This document shows positions 42,305 through 52,859 of a stretch of DNA of 64,000 nucleotides, piece after piece. The stretch spans positions 434,001 to 498,000 of the forward strand of contig NZ_JAUHTQ010000001.1 in assembly GCF_030418165.1 (NCBI RefSeq), read 5' to 3'. A program made the translations under genes and the position numbers. The first letter of the stretch is position 1, and each line of letters starts with the position of its first letter. This stretch comes from Ureibacillus aquaedulcis (GTDB lineage: Bacteria > Bacillota > Bacilli > Bacillales_A > Planococcaceae). Under the pieces are notes generated by a model that made no database searches, was not told the origin of the DNA, and saw only the letters and a list, made by a program, of their open reading frames with translations.

Positions 42305-43075
42305 ATGATGTTGAAGAATGAGACGATTATTATTACGGGCGGGTCCAGCGGGATGGGACTTGCTATGGCGAAACAGTTTGTTAAAGATGGTGCTAATGTT
42401 GTAATTACTGGTCGGGATAGTGAGCGATTACAAAATGCGAAGCAAGAAATCATGGCTTTTGGTGATCAGATAAAAACATTTCAGATGGATGTACGTGAAA
42501 TTGAACATGTGAAGGCTATGGTCCAATTCACTGTGGAGGAATTTGGCAAGATTGATGGATTAGTTAATAATGCGGCGGGGAATTTTTTAGTACCAGCCGA
42601 AAAACTTTCTCCAAATGGATGGAAGGCAGTGATTGATATTGTCTTAAATGGAACATTCTATTGCTCTTCTGAGGTAGGGAAGTATTGGATTGACAATGGG
42701 CTGAAGGGGAAGATTCTCAATATGGTGGCGACATATGCCTGGGGAGCGGGTGCTGGTGTGGTTCATTCTGCAGCTGCCAAAGCAGGGGTATTGTCATTAA
42801 CGCGGACTTTGGCTGTCGAATGGGGTCATAAATATGGAATCCGAGTAAATGCAATTGCGCCCGGACCGATTGAAAGAACTGGTGGTGCCGGGAAGCTGTG
42901 GGAATCGGAGGAACAGGCAGCACGCACCTTGAATTCTGTTCCCCTAAAGAGGCTTGGCACGCCAGAAGAAATTGCAGATCTTGCTTTATTTATCATGTCC
43001 GAAAAGGCTTCCTATATGAATGGGGAATGTGTCACATTGGATGGTGGGCAATGGTTGAATCCATTTCCGTTTTAG
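42305..43075 (+). CDS. fadH: 2,4-dienoyl-CoA reductase, SDR type (FadH)
   Basis: About 256-aa short-chain dehydrogenase for beta-oxidation of unsaturated fatty acids. Cofactor motif TGGSSGMG, NNAAGNF and the C-terminal APGPIERTGG are visible. The usual YxxxK is replaced by SAAAK (HSAAAKAG), the pattern of DECR-type dienoyl-CoA reductases rather than ordinary FabG. CAGGGGGAG precedes two adjacent ATGs (42305, 42308). An ATG at 42266 lies inside the operator and is rejected as a start. The FadR-like site upstream supports function. Confidence 0.88.
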   Translation: MMLKNETIIITGGSSGMGLAMAKQFVKDGANVVITGRDSERLQNAKQEIMAFGDQIKTFQMDVREIEHVKAMVQFTVEEFGKIDGLVNNAAGNFLVPAEKLSPNGWKAVIDIVLNGTFYCSSEVGKYWIDNGLKGKILNMVATYAWGAGAGVVHSAAAKAGVLSLTRTLAVEWGHKYGIRVNAIAPGPIERTGGAGKLWESEEQAARTLNSVPLKRLGTPEEIADLALFIMSEKASYMNGECVTLDGGQWLNPFPF

Positions 43076-43285
43076 TTATTGCCGCCAAGCCAAGCGATCG
43101 AATGGCAATATCGCTATATGCACGTGATCTAGTCCCAACCAACGATTAATTCACACTTTAATCAAAAATTACGATACAAATTGAAGGCAAATGCTGGCAA
43201 CATCTGTATTTTAGAATAAACATAACGGTATTCGTAGCATACTAAATACACTTTCTTAAATCAGAAAAAGGGAGGTGTAATAATA

Positions 43286-43525
43286 ATGGGTATGTGGACA
43301 GTACCGACAATTATTGCAGGTGTATTAATTGTCGCGGTATCGTATTGGTTGACGGCGGGTGTCATGAAAAGGACAAGACACCGTGAGTCTGCGACGGATG
43401 TTCCGATCAGTAAACTTGTAAGAGACCATCCAGTGGCGATGAACCCGATTATTATTATGTATATTATATTTGGGTTGTTTACTGGAATTATTATCTTTTA
43501 TTATTGGTCAATTTATGGATATTAG
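43286..43525 (+). CDS. 79-aa protein with two membrane segments, unrecognised
   Basis: Start ATG with AAAGGGAGGTG upstream. First helix about residues 5-27 (PTIIAGVLIVAVSYWLTAGVM), then a basic loop KRTRHRESATDVPISKLVRDHP, second helix about 53-76 (PIIIMYIIFGLFTGIIIFYYW). Two-helix hairpin with a positive loop. No named family known to me. It lies between fadH and darB; upstream 43076-43285 holds no gene. Confidence 0.65.
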   Translation: MGMWTVPTIIAGVLIVAVSYWLTAGVMKRTRHRESATDVPISKLVRDHPVAMNPIIIMYIIFGLFTGIIIFYYWSIYGY

Positions 43526-43669
43526 TATGTGATTTTTTTTGGAAATCATCCTTCTACTTCAAAATACTGGTCCCATATCATGGTCAATTGTGAACAAATT
43601 GTGATATGATATAAGGAGAGTGTAGTTTCCCTGTTGGAAAGTTATTGACAGGAAAAGGAGTAGAAGGTC

Positions 43670-44113
43670 ATGATTTCAACTAACACAAGAGCATTATTAG
43701 AGACACCAATTAGTGACTTCATTATTTCATCTGAAAAAGTTGCACATGTTCAAATTGGTAATAGTGCCGAACATGCTTTACTCGTTTTAACCAAAACAGG
43801 TTATTCTTCTGTGCCGGTATTGGATATTAAGTATCGCTTACACGGTCTTTTAAGTACTAAAATGATTACGGAATCCATATTAGGATTAGAGCGGATTGAA
43901 TATGAAAAATTAGGAAATATCAAAGTTGACGACTGTATGGACTCGGATGTTACCTATTTGAAAATATCCGATACGTTCCAAAGAGCGTTAGACTTGGTCA
44001 TTAATCATGCCTTTTTATGCGTGGTGGATGAAGAAGGAACCTTCGTTGGTATTTTAACTCGTCGTGTTATTTTAAAACAGTTAAAAAAATATATTTATCA
44101 GGTAGAAGATTAA
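43670..44113 (+). CDS. darB: c-di-AMP-binding CBS-pair protein DarB/CbpB (YkuL)
   Basis: 147 aa, essentially one CBS pair (about 10-65 and 85-145). In B. subtilis the protein binds c-di-AMP and, when free, stimulates the (p)ppGpp synthetase Rel and pyruvate carboxylase. Visible text: VAHVQIGNSAEHALLVLTKTGYSSVPVLD, then GTFVGILTRRVILKQL. Positioned before ccpC as in B. subtilis (ykuL-ykuM). AAAAGGAG at 43654-43661 precedes the ATG. Confidence 0.88.
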   Translation: MISTNTRALLETPISDFIISSEKVAHVQIGNSAEHALLVLTKTGYSSVPVLDIKYRLHGLLSTKMITESILGLERIEYEKLGNIKVDDCMDSDVTYLKISDTFQRALDLVINHAFLCVVDEEGTFVGILTRRVILKQLKKYIYQVED

Positions 44114-44137
44114 TAGAATCGATCTAAACGAGAAACT

Positions 44138-44175
44138 CGACAAAATCCGAAAAATCAGGGTTTTGTCGTTTTTTA
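44138..44175 (+). terminator. Terminator of darB
   Basis: CGACAAAATCC pairs with GGGTTTTGTCG (one wobble) and runs into six T. Confidence 0.9.
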
Positions 44176-44199
44176 AGCTTAGCCTTTAAAAGGGGGAGT

Positions 44200-45093
44200 A
44201 TGATGACGGCAACAGAAACAGAAATCATCAAAGTACTAGCAGAAGAGAAGAATATGAGAAAAGCCGCAGAGCGATTATTTCTAACACAGCCAGCCCTCTC
44301 CCAAAGACTGCAATCCATCGAAAAAGATTGGGGCGCCCAGATTTTTATCCGTTCGCAAAAGGGTCTTACGCCAACACCGGCTGGAGAATTGGTAATCCAA
44401 TATGCAAATGAAACAATCATTCGGAAAGAACAAATCTTCGATACCATCCAAGCGCTCAACTCCAAAGTACATGGTACATTGAAAATCGCTTGTGCATCAA
44501 TTGTGGGGCAGAATTGGCTGCCAAAAGTATTGAAGGAATTTGTTACAATCTATCCCGATGCCAAAATCTCGCTAATCACCGGCTGGAGTTCTGAAATCGT
44601 TAAAGCTTTGTACGAAGGCGAAGCACATGTGGGAATTGTACGCGGGCAGGTGGAATGGAAAGGGAAGAAAGTACATTTATTTAGGGATATGATGTACCTT
44701 GTCGACAAAGAAATCGAAAAAATTGATGATATCTTGACGACGGATCGGCCCTTTATTCAATTTAGAAGTGATTCGAACTATTATCAGGAGATTCAAATGT
44801 GGTGGCAGCGCCATTTCTCTTCCAATCCGAAAAGGCAGATTATTGTTGATCAGATTGAAACATGCAAACAGATGGCCATGAATGGGATCGGCTATGCCAT
44901 CTTGCCATCCATCACTTTGAGCGGGGAAGAAGAGGTTAATAAAATTCCAATCACACAAAATGAAAAGGATACTGGCCTTACACGAGATACATGGTTAATT
45001 GGCTATGATTCATCTTTTGAGTTAAGACAAGTAGCTGCTTTTATGGATGTCGTGACCCAGCATGCTAGCTGCCTTTATGATTATACGAAGTAA
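44200..45093 (+). CDS. ccpC: LysR-type regulator CcpC
   Basis: 297 aa with an N-terminal helix-turn-helix (EKNMRKAAERLFLTQPALSQRLQSIE) and a C-terminal effector-binding domain. CcpC represses citZ and citB in low citrate in Bacillus. Assignment rests on synteny (darB-ccpC-dapH) and length; other LysR members cannot be fully excluded. AGGGGG precedes two closely spaced ATG codons (44200, 44203). Confidence 0.85.
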   Translation: MMTATETEIIKVLAEEKNMRKAAERLFLTQPALSQRLQSIEKDWGAQIFIRSQKGLTPTPAGELVIQYANETIIRKEQIFDTIQALNSKVHGTLKIACASIVGQNWLPKVLKEFVTIYPDAKISLITGWSSEIVKALYEGEAHVGIVRGQVEWKGKKVHLFRDMMYLVDKEIEKIDDILTTDRPFIQFRSDSNYYQEIQMWWQRHFSSNPKRQIIVDQIETCKQMAMNGIGYAILPSITLSGEEEVNKIPITQNEKDTGLTRDTWLIGYDSSFELRQVAAFMDVVTQHASCLYDYTK

Positions 45094-45201
45094 TGTATAT
45101 TTATTATTTTAAACCAGCAATATTACGTGCTATTTATTAGAAAATTTAGTACAATCATAAGGTGAGTATATTTTACATAGATAAGGAGATTTAACTGACA
45201 A

Positions 45202-45918
45202 ATGACGAACAAACTTAATGCACAAGAAATTATACAATTTATTGCTGATTCCAAGAAGGTAACACCTGTAAAAGTTTACGTAAAAGGTGAAGGTGTTGCT
45301 TCATTATCATACGGAGAAAATTCCAAAGTATTCGGTGAGGGAAATAGCGCAGTTGTTTTCGGTGAATGGAATGAAATCGAAGCAAGTTTAAAAGAACACG
45401 GAAGCCAAATCGCGGATTATGAGGTTGAAAATGACCGCCGTAACTCAGGCGTTCCTTTATTGGATTTAAAATATCAAAATGCTCGTATTGAACCGGGTGC
45501 AATTATCCGTGACCAAGTAACGATTGGGGACAATGCAGTAATTATGATGGGTGCTATTATTAATATCGGCGCCGAAATCGGCGAAAAAACTATGATCGAT
45601 ATGGGGGCTGTATTAGGCGGCCGTGCAACGGTTGGTAAAGGTTGCCATATTGGTGCAGGTACGGTTCTTGCAGGTGTAATCGAACCACCATCAGCAACTC
45701 CTGTAATCATTGAAGATGATGTTGTTATCGGTGCTAATGCAGTTGTATTAGAAGGTGTTCGAGTAGGAAAAGGTGCTGTTGTTGCAGCGGGTGCAATCGT
45801 AATTAGCGATGTTGAACCATATACAGTGGTAGGTGGAGTACCTGCACGCGTATTGAAGCAATTGGATGAGAAAACAAAATCCAAAACCGAGATTATCGAT
45901 GCTTTAAGAAATATTTAA
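45202..45918 (+). CDS. dapH: Tetrahydrodipicolinate N-acetyltransferase
   Basis: 238 aa. Acetylates tetrahydrodipicolinate in the acetylase branch of diaminopimelate/lysine synthesis. The N-terminus ([23 protein letters not shown]) is DapH-specific, followed by a left-handed beta-helix of hexapeptide repeats ([22 protein letters not shown]...). 12 bases separate it from dapL. The pathway also supplies precursor for dipicolinate in spores. Confidence 0.95.
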   Translation: MTNKLNAQEIIQFIADSKKVTPVKVYVKGEGVASLSYGENSKVFGEGNSAVVFGEWNEIEASLKEHGSQIADYEVENDRRNSGVPLLDLKYQNARIEPGAIIRDQVTIGDNAVIMMGAIINIGAEIGEKTMIDMGAVLGGRATVGKGCHIGAGTVLAGVIEPPSATPVIIEDDVVIGANAVVLEGVRVGKGAVVAAGAIVISDVEPYTVVGGVPARVLKQLDEKTKSKTEIIDALRNI

Positions 45919-45930
45919 GTAGGTGTTACG

Positions 45931-47049
45931 ATGGATACACTTGTACAGATTCGCAGGGAGTTGCATCAAATACCGGAGCTGGGTTTTCAGGAATTTAAGA
46001 CCCAGAAGTATTTGCTGGATAAAATCTCTCAATTACCACAAGAATATTTAAGTGTTGCGACATGGGAAACGGGTATTGTGGTGAAAATTGAAGGCAGTCA
46101 TCCATCTAAAACAATTGGTTGGCGTTCAGACATTGATGGTTTGCCAATACTAGAGGAAACAGGTTTATCTTTTTCATCTACCCACGAGGGGAAAATGCAT
46201 GCTTGCGGCCATGATTGCCATATGACGATTACACTCGGCTTAGTGGAAGCCTTTGCGAAAAACCAGCCCAAGCAAAATGTAGTGATTTACTACCAGCCAG
46301 CCGAAGAAGGTCCGGGTGGTGCGGAACCGATGCTGAATTGGTTGAAGGCAGAAAGACCAGATCTTTTACCCGACGAAATCTATGCTTTGCATGTAGCACC
46401 AGAATATCCTGTCGGAACAGTGGCAACACGTCCAGGACTACTATTTGCCAATACTTCAGAGCTGTTCATTGATTTAAAAGGGCTGGGTGGACATGCCGCA
46501 TATCCGCACAAAACGAGGGATATGACTGTTGCGGCTGCTAATTTAATATTGCAATTACAAACCATTGTAAGTCGCAATATTAATCCAATGGATAGTGCCG
46601 TGGTTACCATCGGAAAACTGACTTCGGGTACAGTTCAAAATATTATTGCTGAAAATGCGAGATTGGAAGGAACTATCCGTACACTCAATGCAGAGGCAAT
46701 GGCCGATGTGAAAAAACGAATCGAGGCTATCTGCGCCGGGATTGAGGCTTCATTCGAATGCGCTATAAACATCGATTACGGTTCGATGTACTATGAGGTA
46801 AATAACGATCCGCAATGTGCAAAGAAATTGCTGGATTTTGCCCAAAACTTCGAAGGTGCCACTTCTTATGAATGTCCAGCGGCAATGACAGGCGAAGATT
46901 TTGGCTATTTCCTAAAAGGAATTCCAGGAGCAATGTTCTGGGCAGGGGCAAACTGTGAATATGGTTTGCACCATGCAAAAATCAATCCTGATGAAGACTT
47001 GCTATCTTTTAATGCAAAATTCGTTGAACAATTTATTCGAAGCTTATAA
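45931..47049 (+). CDS. dapL: N-acetyl-diaminopimelate deacetylase
   Basis: 372-aa M20 amidohydrolase. Metal motifs: ACGHDCHMT, the catalytic glutamate in [12 protein letters not shown], and [22 protein letters not shown] with a histidine in [11 protein letters not shown]. Removes the acetyl group added by DapH after transamination. Order dapH-dapL mirrors B. subtilis ykuQ-ykuR. Length matches the family. ATG preceded by AGGTG. Confidence 0.93.
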   Translation: MDTLVQIRRELHQIPELGFQEFKTQKYLLDKISQLPQEYLSVATWETGIVVKIEGSHPSKTIGWRSDIDGLPILEETGLSFSSTHEGKMHACGHDCHMTITLGLVEAFAKNQPKQNVVIYYQPAEEGPGGAEPMLNWLKAERPDLLPDEIYALHVAPEYPVGTVATRPGLLFANTSELFIDLKGLGGHAAYPHKTRDMTVAAANLILQLQTIVSRNINPMDSAVVTIGKLTSGTVQNIIAENARLEGTIRTLNAEAMADVKKRIEAICAGIEASFECAINIDYGSMYYEVNNDPQCAKKLLDFAQNFEGATSYECPAAMTGEDFGYFLKGIPGAMFWAGANCEYGLHHAKINPDEDLLSFNAKFVEQFIRSL

Positions 47050-47054
47050 TAAAA

Positions 47055-47094
47055 AAATGGAAATGCCCTTTACGGACATTTCCATTTTTATTTT
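47055..47094. terminator. Bidirectional terminator between dapL and the MFS gene
   Basis: AAATGGAAATG pairs with CATTTCCATTT; A and T runs flank both sides, suiting the convergent genes. Confidence 0.88.
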
Positions 47095-48299
47095 GCTTCT
47101 GTTTCCGCTGCTGGATGCAGTAAATGTGGAGACTTTTTCAATGTCCAAACATAGGCTAATCCAAAACAGCCCAATAAAATAACGGCACCCAATATGAATG
47201 GAATCGACAAATGCCATTCTAGTAATACACCAGCTAGTGCAGGGCCAATCATGTTTCCTAGACTCATGTATGCATTATTCATGCCCGCTGCAAAGCCTTG
47301 CTCGTTACCAGCAAACTTTGAGATCAATGTATTGACTGCAGGTCGGATAAATACGGTTGCAATCTGGAATAGGGTTGCAACTGTTAAGATAATGAAGAAA
47401 CCTCCGACATAGACCATTAACACCATGGTGATGGCTGCAACAACCAAATTGACTAAGATTACTTTCATCTCTCCGAAACGTTTAAATAATTTATCGATGA
47501 TAAACATTTGGAGAACAACCCCAGCAAATCCACCCACTGTAATAACAATCGCAATATCCGTTGGTGAATAATCAAATTTATACGTCAAGAACATGGAAAG
47601 TGTTGACTGGAAGTTCGATATTCCGAAGCTAAAAGTGAACACTACAATCAGAATGACGAAATAAGGCGTTTTTACAGAACGAACCAATTGATTTAATAGA
47701 TTTTCCCGAGGTGCATTTTTTACTGCTTCATCCACTTGCGGTTGGACATTTGGTAAAACAATGAATGATAGCAGGGCTGCTGCCAGTGAGACAAAACCTG
47801 CTAAAAAGAATGGGAAATGTAGATTCACATTTGCCAAAAATCCTCCTAATCCAGGACCAATCATAAAGCCGAGCGAAATGGCGGCGCCGATCATTCCCAT
47901 GCCTTTGCCGCGTTCTTCCATCGTCGTGATATCGGCAACATAAGCCATAATCGTCGTCATGATGAAAGCTGCACCGAAACCACTGAAAAAGCGCCCTAAG
48001 TATAAAATCCAGACATCAGTAGCAATTCCGAATATAAGTTGTGATATTCCATAGATAATGAGTCCGCCTATAATAAATACCTTGCGGCCGAATCGATCGG
48101 ATAAATTTCCGGCAAGGGGTGAAAATAAAAATTGCGCCAAGGCGAAAACTGCGATTAAGGAACCGTAGACCTCGCCGCCTACACCGAAGATATCTAAATA
48201 GGAGGGCAGTACAGGTATGACAATCCCTACACCACCCATGGTAATAAACATATTAAGCATTAAAATCGTTAAAGCTATTTTTTTCGTTTTCTGTGACAT
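47088..48299 (-). CDS. MFS multidrug efflux transporter, YkuC/NorA-like
   Basis: 403 aa, 12 membrane helices (DHA1 drug:H+ family). Motif A is GNLSDRFGRKVF and motif C-type GPGLGGFLANV. The basic residues between helices follow MFS rules. Substrates cannot be stated. B. subtilis ykuC lies in the same chromosomal area. Upstream at 48354-48390 an inverted repeat (GTGTATC...GATACAC) could be an operator. Confidence 0.85.
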   Translation of the reverse strand: MSQKTKKIALTILMLNMFITMGGVGIVIPVLPSYLDIFGVGGEVYGSLIAVFALAQFLFSPLAGNLSDRFGRKVFIIGGLIIYGISQLIFGIATDVWILYLGRFFSGFGAAFIMTTIMAYVADITTMEERGKGMGMIGAAISLGFMIGPGLGGFLANVNLHFPFFLAGFVSLAAALLSFIVLPNVQPQVDEAVKNAPRENLLNQLVRSVKTPYFVILIVVFTFSFGISNFQSTLSMFLTYKFDYSPTDIAIVITVGGFAGVVLQMFIIDKLFKRFGEMKVILVNLVVAAITMVLMVYVGGFFIILTVATLFQIATVFIRPAVNTLISKFAGNEQGFAAGMNNAYMSLGNMIGPALAGVLLEWHLSIPFILGAVILLGCFGLAYVWTLKKSPHLLHPAAETEAK

Positions 48300-48353
48300 T
48301 ACAGTCCACCTTTCCCCTTATCTATATACCCAAAAAGATAGTAAATATTAATT

Positions 48354-48393
48354 CGTGTATCTAAAAGCTTATCATATTGTATATCGATACACT
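48354..48393. promoter_or_regulatory. Inverted repeat upstream of the MFS gene
   Basis: GTGTATC and GATACAC are separated by about 24 bases that include GTATATC. It could serve a TetR/MarR repressor. No such regulator gene is adjacent. Confidence 0.35.
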
Positions 48394-48429
48394 ACAATTT
48401 AATAGTAGTCTTTAGGATGATATTCGATA

Positions 48430-48468
48430 GAAAAAAGCCGATGAGATTCTTTTAGAATGTCATCGACT
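48430..48468 (-). terminator. Terminator of the pot operon
   Basis: On the minus strand GTCGATGA with ATTC pairs with GAAT and TCATCGGC (stem interrupted by one pair), ending in six T. Confidence 0.8.
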
Positions 48469-48482
48469 AAAGAAAAAAATTT

Positions 48483-49559
48483 CTATCGTATATCCATTTT
48501 AAATTCCAGGAAATGTTCATTATACTTTCCAAGCCACTCAGGGCCGAGATTTTCATAAACCTCCAATTTTTCGCGAAGCTCTTCATTCGGGTAGAAGCGT
48601 TCATCTTCTATTACTTCGGGATCCATCAATTCCATTGCTGCCGCATTTGGTGTGGAGTATCCTACATAATCATTATTTTGTGCGGAATTTTCAGCATCCA
48701 GCATAAAATTGATAAAGGCATGAGCACCATCTATATTTGCCGCTGTTTTTGGAATGACAAAGTTATCAAACCATAAATTTGAACCTTCTTCAGGAACCGC
48801 AAAGTCAAGCTCTTCGTTTTCCCACATCATATCCGCTGCCTGTCCAGACCAGGTAAGGGCAACCGATGCTTCGTTATTGATCATTAAAGGAGTAATTTCA
48901 TCTCCAATGATTGCTTTAATATTAGGCGATAATGAAGTTAATTTCTCAGTTGCTAAATCAAGAAGCTCATCGTCTTTTGCATTAAGTGATTCACCTAATG
49001 AGTTCAGCCCCATTCCCATTACTTCACGAGCACCATCAACAAGAAATACTTTTCCTTGTAGAGAGGGGTCCCAAAGATCCTCCCAAGATTGAAAGGTTAA
49101 GTGATCTCCCACTAAACCAGGATTAAAGACAATTCCTACTGTTCCCCAAAAATAAGGAACGGAATACTTGTTACCTGGATCAAAAGATAAGTCCAGGAAA
49201 TAAGGATCAATATTCTTAAGGTTAGGAAGCTTCGAGTGATCAATCGGTAAAAGTAAATCCTTTTCCCTCATCATTGCTACCATATATTCAGATGGAGCAG
49301 CTACATCATATGCAGAACCACCTTGCTCAACTTTTGTCATCATGGCCTCGTTTGAGTCGAACGTTTCATAGATCACTTTAATTCCTGTTTCCTCTGTAAA
49401 TTTATCAAGTAATTCGGGATCGATATATTCGCCCCAGTTATAAACAGTAATCGTATCAGTACTACCGGCAGAACCAGCCGACTGCAGACGGTCTACCACA
49501 AAGAATAGGAGAGCACAAACCACTAGAATGGCGATGGTAGCTTGAACTAATGATTTCAT
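48483..49559 (-). CDS. potD: Spermidine/putrescine-binding protein PotD
   Basis: 358-aa extracellular substrate-binding protein. The N-terminal helix (residues ~5-25, LVQATIAILVVCALLFFVV) anchors or exports it, but there is no lipobox cysteine after it, so unlike most Gram-positive binding proteins it may stay as a signal anchor. Binding-site text: ITVYNWGEYIDPELLDKFTEETG, YDVAAPSEYM and VALTWSGQAADM. It overlaps potC by 4 bases. Preceded by the transporter genes of one operon. Confidence 0.92.
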   Translation of the reverse strand: MKSLVQATIAILVVCALLFFVVDRLQSAGSAGSTDTITVYNWGEYIDPELLDKFTEETGIKVIYETFDSNEAMMTKVEQGGSAYDVAAPSEYMVAMMREKDLLLPIDHSKLPNLKNIDPYFLDLSFDPGNKYSVPYFWGTVGIVFNPGLVGDHLTFQSWEDLWDPSLQGKVFLVDGAREVMGMGLNSLGESLNAKDDELLDLATEKLTSLSPNIKAIIGDEITPLMINNEASVALTWSGQAADMMWENEELDFAVPEEGSNLWFDNFVIPKTAANIDGAHAFINFMLDAENSAQNNDYVGYSTPNAAAMELMDPEVIEDERFYPNEELREKLEVYENLGPEWLGKYNEHFLEFKMDIR

Positions 49560-50356
49560 CGTTGTACCTCCTCATTTACACGTTTTGAACGATTGGTAAC
49601 GAAATAATAGCCGATGACAACTAGAATAGTTACTAAGAAGACAAGTCCTGAAATGGCGTTAACTGTTAAAGTGATTCCAGTTCGTGCCATTGAATAAATT
49701 TCAATAGATAATGTTGAAAATCCATTCCCCGTTACGAAAAATGTAACAGCAAAATCATCTAATGAATAGGTTAAGGCTAGGAAGAATCCTGCGAAAATTC
49801 CGGGTTGAATATAGGGAAGAACTACCCGAGTCAATACATCTCGTTTTGATGCCCCTAAATCACGTGCTGCATCTATGAGTGAAGTGTTCATTTCCAATAG
49901 TTTCGGTAAAACCATCAGGACAACGATGGGAACACTGAAGGCTACGTGCGACACTAAAACAGAAGTAAAGCCCAGTTTGACACCAATCATTGTAAACAAA
50001 ATCAGGAAACTTGCCCCAATGACAACATCTGGACTCACAATTAGTACATTGTTTAAAGAAAGCAAGGTTTTTCGCATTTTTTTATCTTTTATCGAGACGA
50101 TTCCAATTGCACCTAAAGTGCCAATAATAGTAGCAATCAGTCCAGATAAAAGGGCTACAATCACGGTATTGATCAAGATGGTAATCAATCTTGAATCTTC
50201 AAATACCGCATTGTAATGCTCCAATGTGAAGGATTCAAAATTATGCATGGAGCCGCCACTATTAAATGAATAAAAAATTAGATAAAAGATGGGAGCGTAT
50301 AGCACAACAAATATTAGAAATAGATAAACTTTTGATGAGGTTGATAATTTTTTCAC
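49556..50356 (-). CDS. potC: Polyamine ABC transporter permease PotC
   Basis: 266-aa inner membrane permease with six predicted helices and the EAA-loop [27 protein letters not shown] that contacts the ATPase. It overlaps potB and potD by 4 bases each, so the four proteins are made in step. Confidence 0.92.
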   Translation of the reverse strand: MKKLSTSSKVYLFLIFVVLYAPIFYLIFYSFNSGGSMHNFESFTLEHYNAVFEDSRLITILINTVIVALLSGLIATIIGTLGAIGIVSIKDKKMRKTLLSLNNVLIVSPDVVIGASFLILFTMIGVKLGFTSVLVSHVAFSVPIVVLMVLPKLLEMNTSLIDAARDLGASKRDVLTRVVLPYIQPGIFAGFFLALTYSLDDFAVTFFVTGNGFSTLSIEIYSMARTGITLTVNAISGLVFLVTILVVIGYYFVTNRSKRVNEEVQR

Positions 50357-51159
50357 TGTATACGGCCTCCCTTCTTCTGACCTGTAAGGAGCATAATTAT
50401 AACCATAATAATAATCAGGAATACCGCAATTGTGGACCCCATACCCCAGTTTTGGGAAACAAGGAATTGTTGTTCAATCGCTGTTCCTAATGTAATCACT
50501 TGGTTCCCGGCAATTAAACGTGTAATCATGAATAATGAAAGTGCAGGAATGAAAGTTACTTGTATACCTGACTTTACACCGTCAATTGTCAGAGGAAAAA
50601 TAACTCGACGGAAAGTCGTAAAACTAGAAGCACCTAAGTCACGGGCTGCATACACTAGTGTCGGATTCATTTTATCAAGTGAGTTGAAAATCGGGATAAT
50701 CATAAATGGTATAAAAATATAAACGGAAACAAAAATGAAACTGAAATCTGTAAATAGAATCTGTTGTGGATCCAATCCAAACACTTCCAGAAATGCGTTA
50801 ATTGGACCATATAATCCGAAAATGCCGATAAAGGCATACGTTTTTAACAGCAGGTTAATCCAAGATGGGATAATAATCAGCATCAACCATAAGTGCTTAT
50901 GCTTAGTTCGTGTTAAGAGATAAGCTGTCGGGTAGGCAAACAGAAGTGTAAATAAAGTAATTAAAAATGCATACCAAAAGCTTGTTAAAGTCATTTTTAA
51001 ATAAACCGGCGAAAAGAAGTTTCGGTAATTAGCTAAAGTAAAATTACCGTTTAAATCCAGCATCGAATAATAAACAATTAGTACGATTGGCGCGATGACA
51101 AATAAGGCAATCCAGATAATGTAGGGAAAAAGCGGGCCCTTTGAAGCTTTGTTAAACAT
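50353..51159 (-). CDS. potB: Polyamine ABC transporter permease PotB
   Basis: 268 aa from ATG 51159; the initiator lies inside the end of potA (8 bases overlap) with GGAG about 11 bases upstream. Six predicted helices; EAA-loop [24 protein letters not shown] longer form beginning at 51195 adds 12 polar residues and would overlap potA by 44 bases. Confidence 0.9.
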   Translation of the reverse strand: MFNKASKGPLFPYIIWIALFVIAPIVLIVYYSMLDLNGNFTLANYRNFFSPVYLKMTLTSFWYAFLITLFTLLFAYPTAYLLTRTKHKHLWLMLIIIPSWINLLLKTYAFIGIFGLYGPINAFLEVFGLDPQQILFTDFSFIFVSVYIFIPFMIIPIFNSLDKMNPTLVYAARDLGASSFTTFRRVIFPLTIDGVKSGIQVTFIPALSLFMITRLIAGNQVITLGTAIEQQFLVSQNWGMGSTIAVFLIIIMVIIMLLTGQKKGGRIQ

Positions 51160-52252
51160 TTTCTTCTTCTCCGTAAGACTCCAGGCGTTTATCAAACTCT
51201 TCTTCCGTTTCGTTTAAACGCATAACATGGATGCTTTCAGGGTCAAAATCCAAACCTATTTGTTCGCCTACATCTGCCTTCTTGAGTGAATGAACGAGCC
51301 ATTCATTGCCATCTTTATCATAAGTGGATAGTTCATAATGTACACCACGGAATAATTGTGTATCAACAGTAACTACAAGTTTACCTTTCTCTACTGTAGT
51401 AATTTCGAGATCCTCAGGACGGATGACGATATCAATCTTTTCATTTGGTTTCATACCCTGGTCAACACAATCGAAAATTTTGCCGGCAAATTGAACCTTG
51501 AAATCTTCAATCATCATGCCATCGACAATATTTGATTCCCCAATAAAGTCTGCAACAAATCGGTTGATTGGTTCATCATATATATCAACCGGAGTGCCGG
51601 ACTGTTGAATTTCGCCATCATTGAGTACAAAAATTTCATCAGACATGGCTAAAGCCTCTTCTTGATCATGCGTAACGAATACAAAGGTTTTGCCTAAGCG
51701 TTGCTGTAATTCACGAAGTTCATATTGCATTTCTGAACGCAGCTTTAAGTCGAGGGCAGATAGTGGTTCGTCCAAAAGAATAACCTCGGGATCATTTACT
51801 ATCGCACGTGCAATGGCCACACGCTGACGCTGGCCACCGGACATTTCGGAGATTTCGCGATTGCTGAAGCCTCCCAAGTTAACAAATTTTAAAGCTTCCA
51901 ATACACGTTCCTGAATTTCCTTTTCCTTCAGTTTTTTGATACGCAACCCGAACGCGACATTTTCAAAAACATTTAAATGGGGGAATAAAGCATAGTCCTG
52001 AAAAACCGTATTCACTTGACGTTCATTTGCAGGAATTTGATTAATTTTTTTATTATTAAAGTAGATTGAACCTTCAGTCGCATCTGTAAAGCCCGCAATA
52101 ATACGCAGAATTGTCGTTTTACCGCAGCCTGATGGGCCTAAAAGAGTATAAAACTTTCCTCTTTCAAGTTCAAAATTAATATTTTTTAATACAACTGTTC
52201 CATCGTCATAGGATTTTGTTACATTCTCGAAGCGAATAATGGTATTGTTCAT
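51152..52252 (-). CDS. potA: Polyamine ABC transporter ATPase PotA
   Basis: 366 aa. Walker [10 protein letters not shown], signature [15 protein letters not shown], Walker [14 protein letters not shown]-loop [10 protein letters not shown], then a C-terminal TOBE regulatory domain (from about 270). ATG at 52252 follows AGGAGGCAAGAAA; a longer in-frame start is rejected. Drives spermidine or putrescine uptake. Starts 16 bases after the regulator's stop. Confidence 0.95.
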   Translation of the reverse strand: MNNTIIRFENVTKSYDDGTVVLKNINFELERGKFYTLLGPSGCGKTTILRIIAGFTDATEGSIYFNNKKINQIPANERQVNTVFQDYALFPHLNVFENVAFGLRIKKLKEKEIQERVLEALKFVNLGGFSNREISEMSGGQRQRVAIARAIVNDPEVILLDEPLSALDLKLRSEMQYELRELQQRLGKTFVFVTHDQEEALAMSDEIFVLNDGEIQQSGTPVDIYDEPINRFVADFIGESNIVDGMMIEDFKVQFAGKIFDCVDQGMKPNEKIDIVIRPEDLEITTVEKGKLVVTVDTQLFRGVHYELSTYDKDGNEWLVHSLKKADVGEQIGLDFDPESIHVMRLNETEEEFDKRLESYGEEENV

Positions 52253-52268
52253 TTTCTTGCCTCCTAAA

Positions 52269-52811
52269 CTATAAATAAGATTCTGTTGCAACTAGCAGCA
52301 ATTCGGTTGTTCCATTGTGAGCATTAAATATTTGATGTTTGGTGGACGCTTCATAGTAAACTGCATTTCCTTCACAGGCGATATATTCATTGTTGCCTAA
52401 GACAACTCTAATGCGTCCCTTAATAACGTAGATAAAAGTCTCGGCTAGTGAAGGATTGAACTGTTTATACTCACCTTTCTTTTGAAGAGTTATAAGTACA
52501 GGTTCCATGTCCTTTTCATTTGAAGTGGGTATGAGCCATTGGATTTTGTAGTTTTTTTCTTCGTCAAGATAAGAGGTCTGGTCATCGATGTTAAATACAA
52601 TTTTTTGTTCCTGAAGCGAATCGTCAAAGAAATCCTTAGGAGTTGTACCTAATACTTCCAAAATAGAAAATAATGTTTCAATTGATGGCGAATTTAAATC
52701 ACGTTCCAGTTGAGAGATATAACCTTTTGTTAGATCGGTTCTTTCGCCCAATTCTTCCTGAGTAAGTCCTTTTTTTAGTCGTAATGCTTTGATTTTCGCA
52801 CCAATTTGCAC
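52269..52811 (-). CDS. XRE-cupin transcriptional regulator (PuuR-like), pot operon regulator
   Basis: 180 aa: helix-turn-helix (about 5-60, [33 protein letters not shown]) plus a cupin ligand-binding domain (about 105-175, [14 protein letters not shown]). GTG start with AAGGAG 8 bases upstream. First gene of the regulator-potABCD operon, so it probably senses polyamines and controls its own transcript. Two TTTACTATT direct repeats at 52861 and 52883 upstream may be its sites. Confidence 0.85.
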   Translation of the reverse strand: MQIGAKIKALRLKKGLTQEELGERTDLTKGYISQLERDLNSPSIETLFSILEVLGTTPKDFFDDSLQEQKIVFNIDDQTSYLDEEKNYKIQWLIPTSNEKDMEPVLITLQKKGEYKQFNPSLAETFIYVIKGRIRVVLGNNEYIACEGNAVYYEASTKHQIFNAHNGTTELLLVATESYL

Positions 52812-52859
52812 CTGAATGACTCCTTACTAGTTTAATATACATAAACTTAAAGTATGAAA

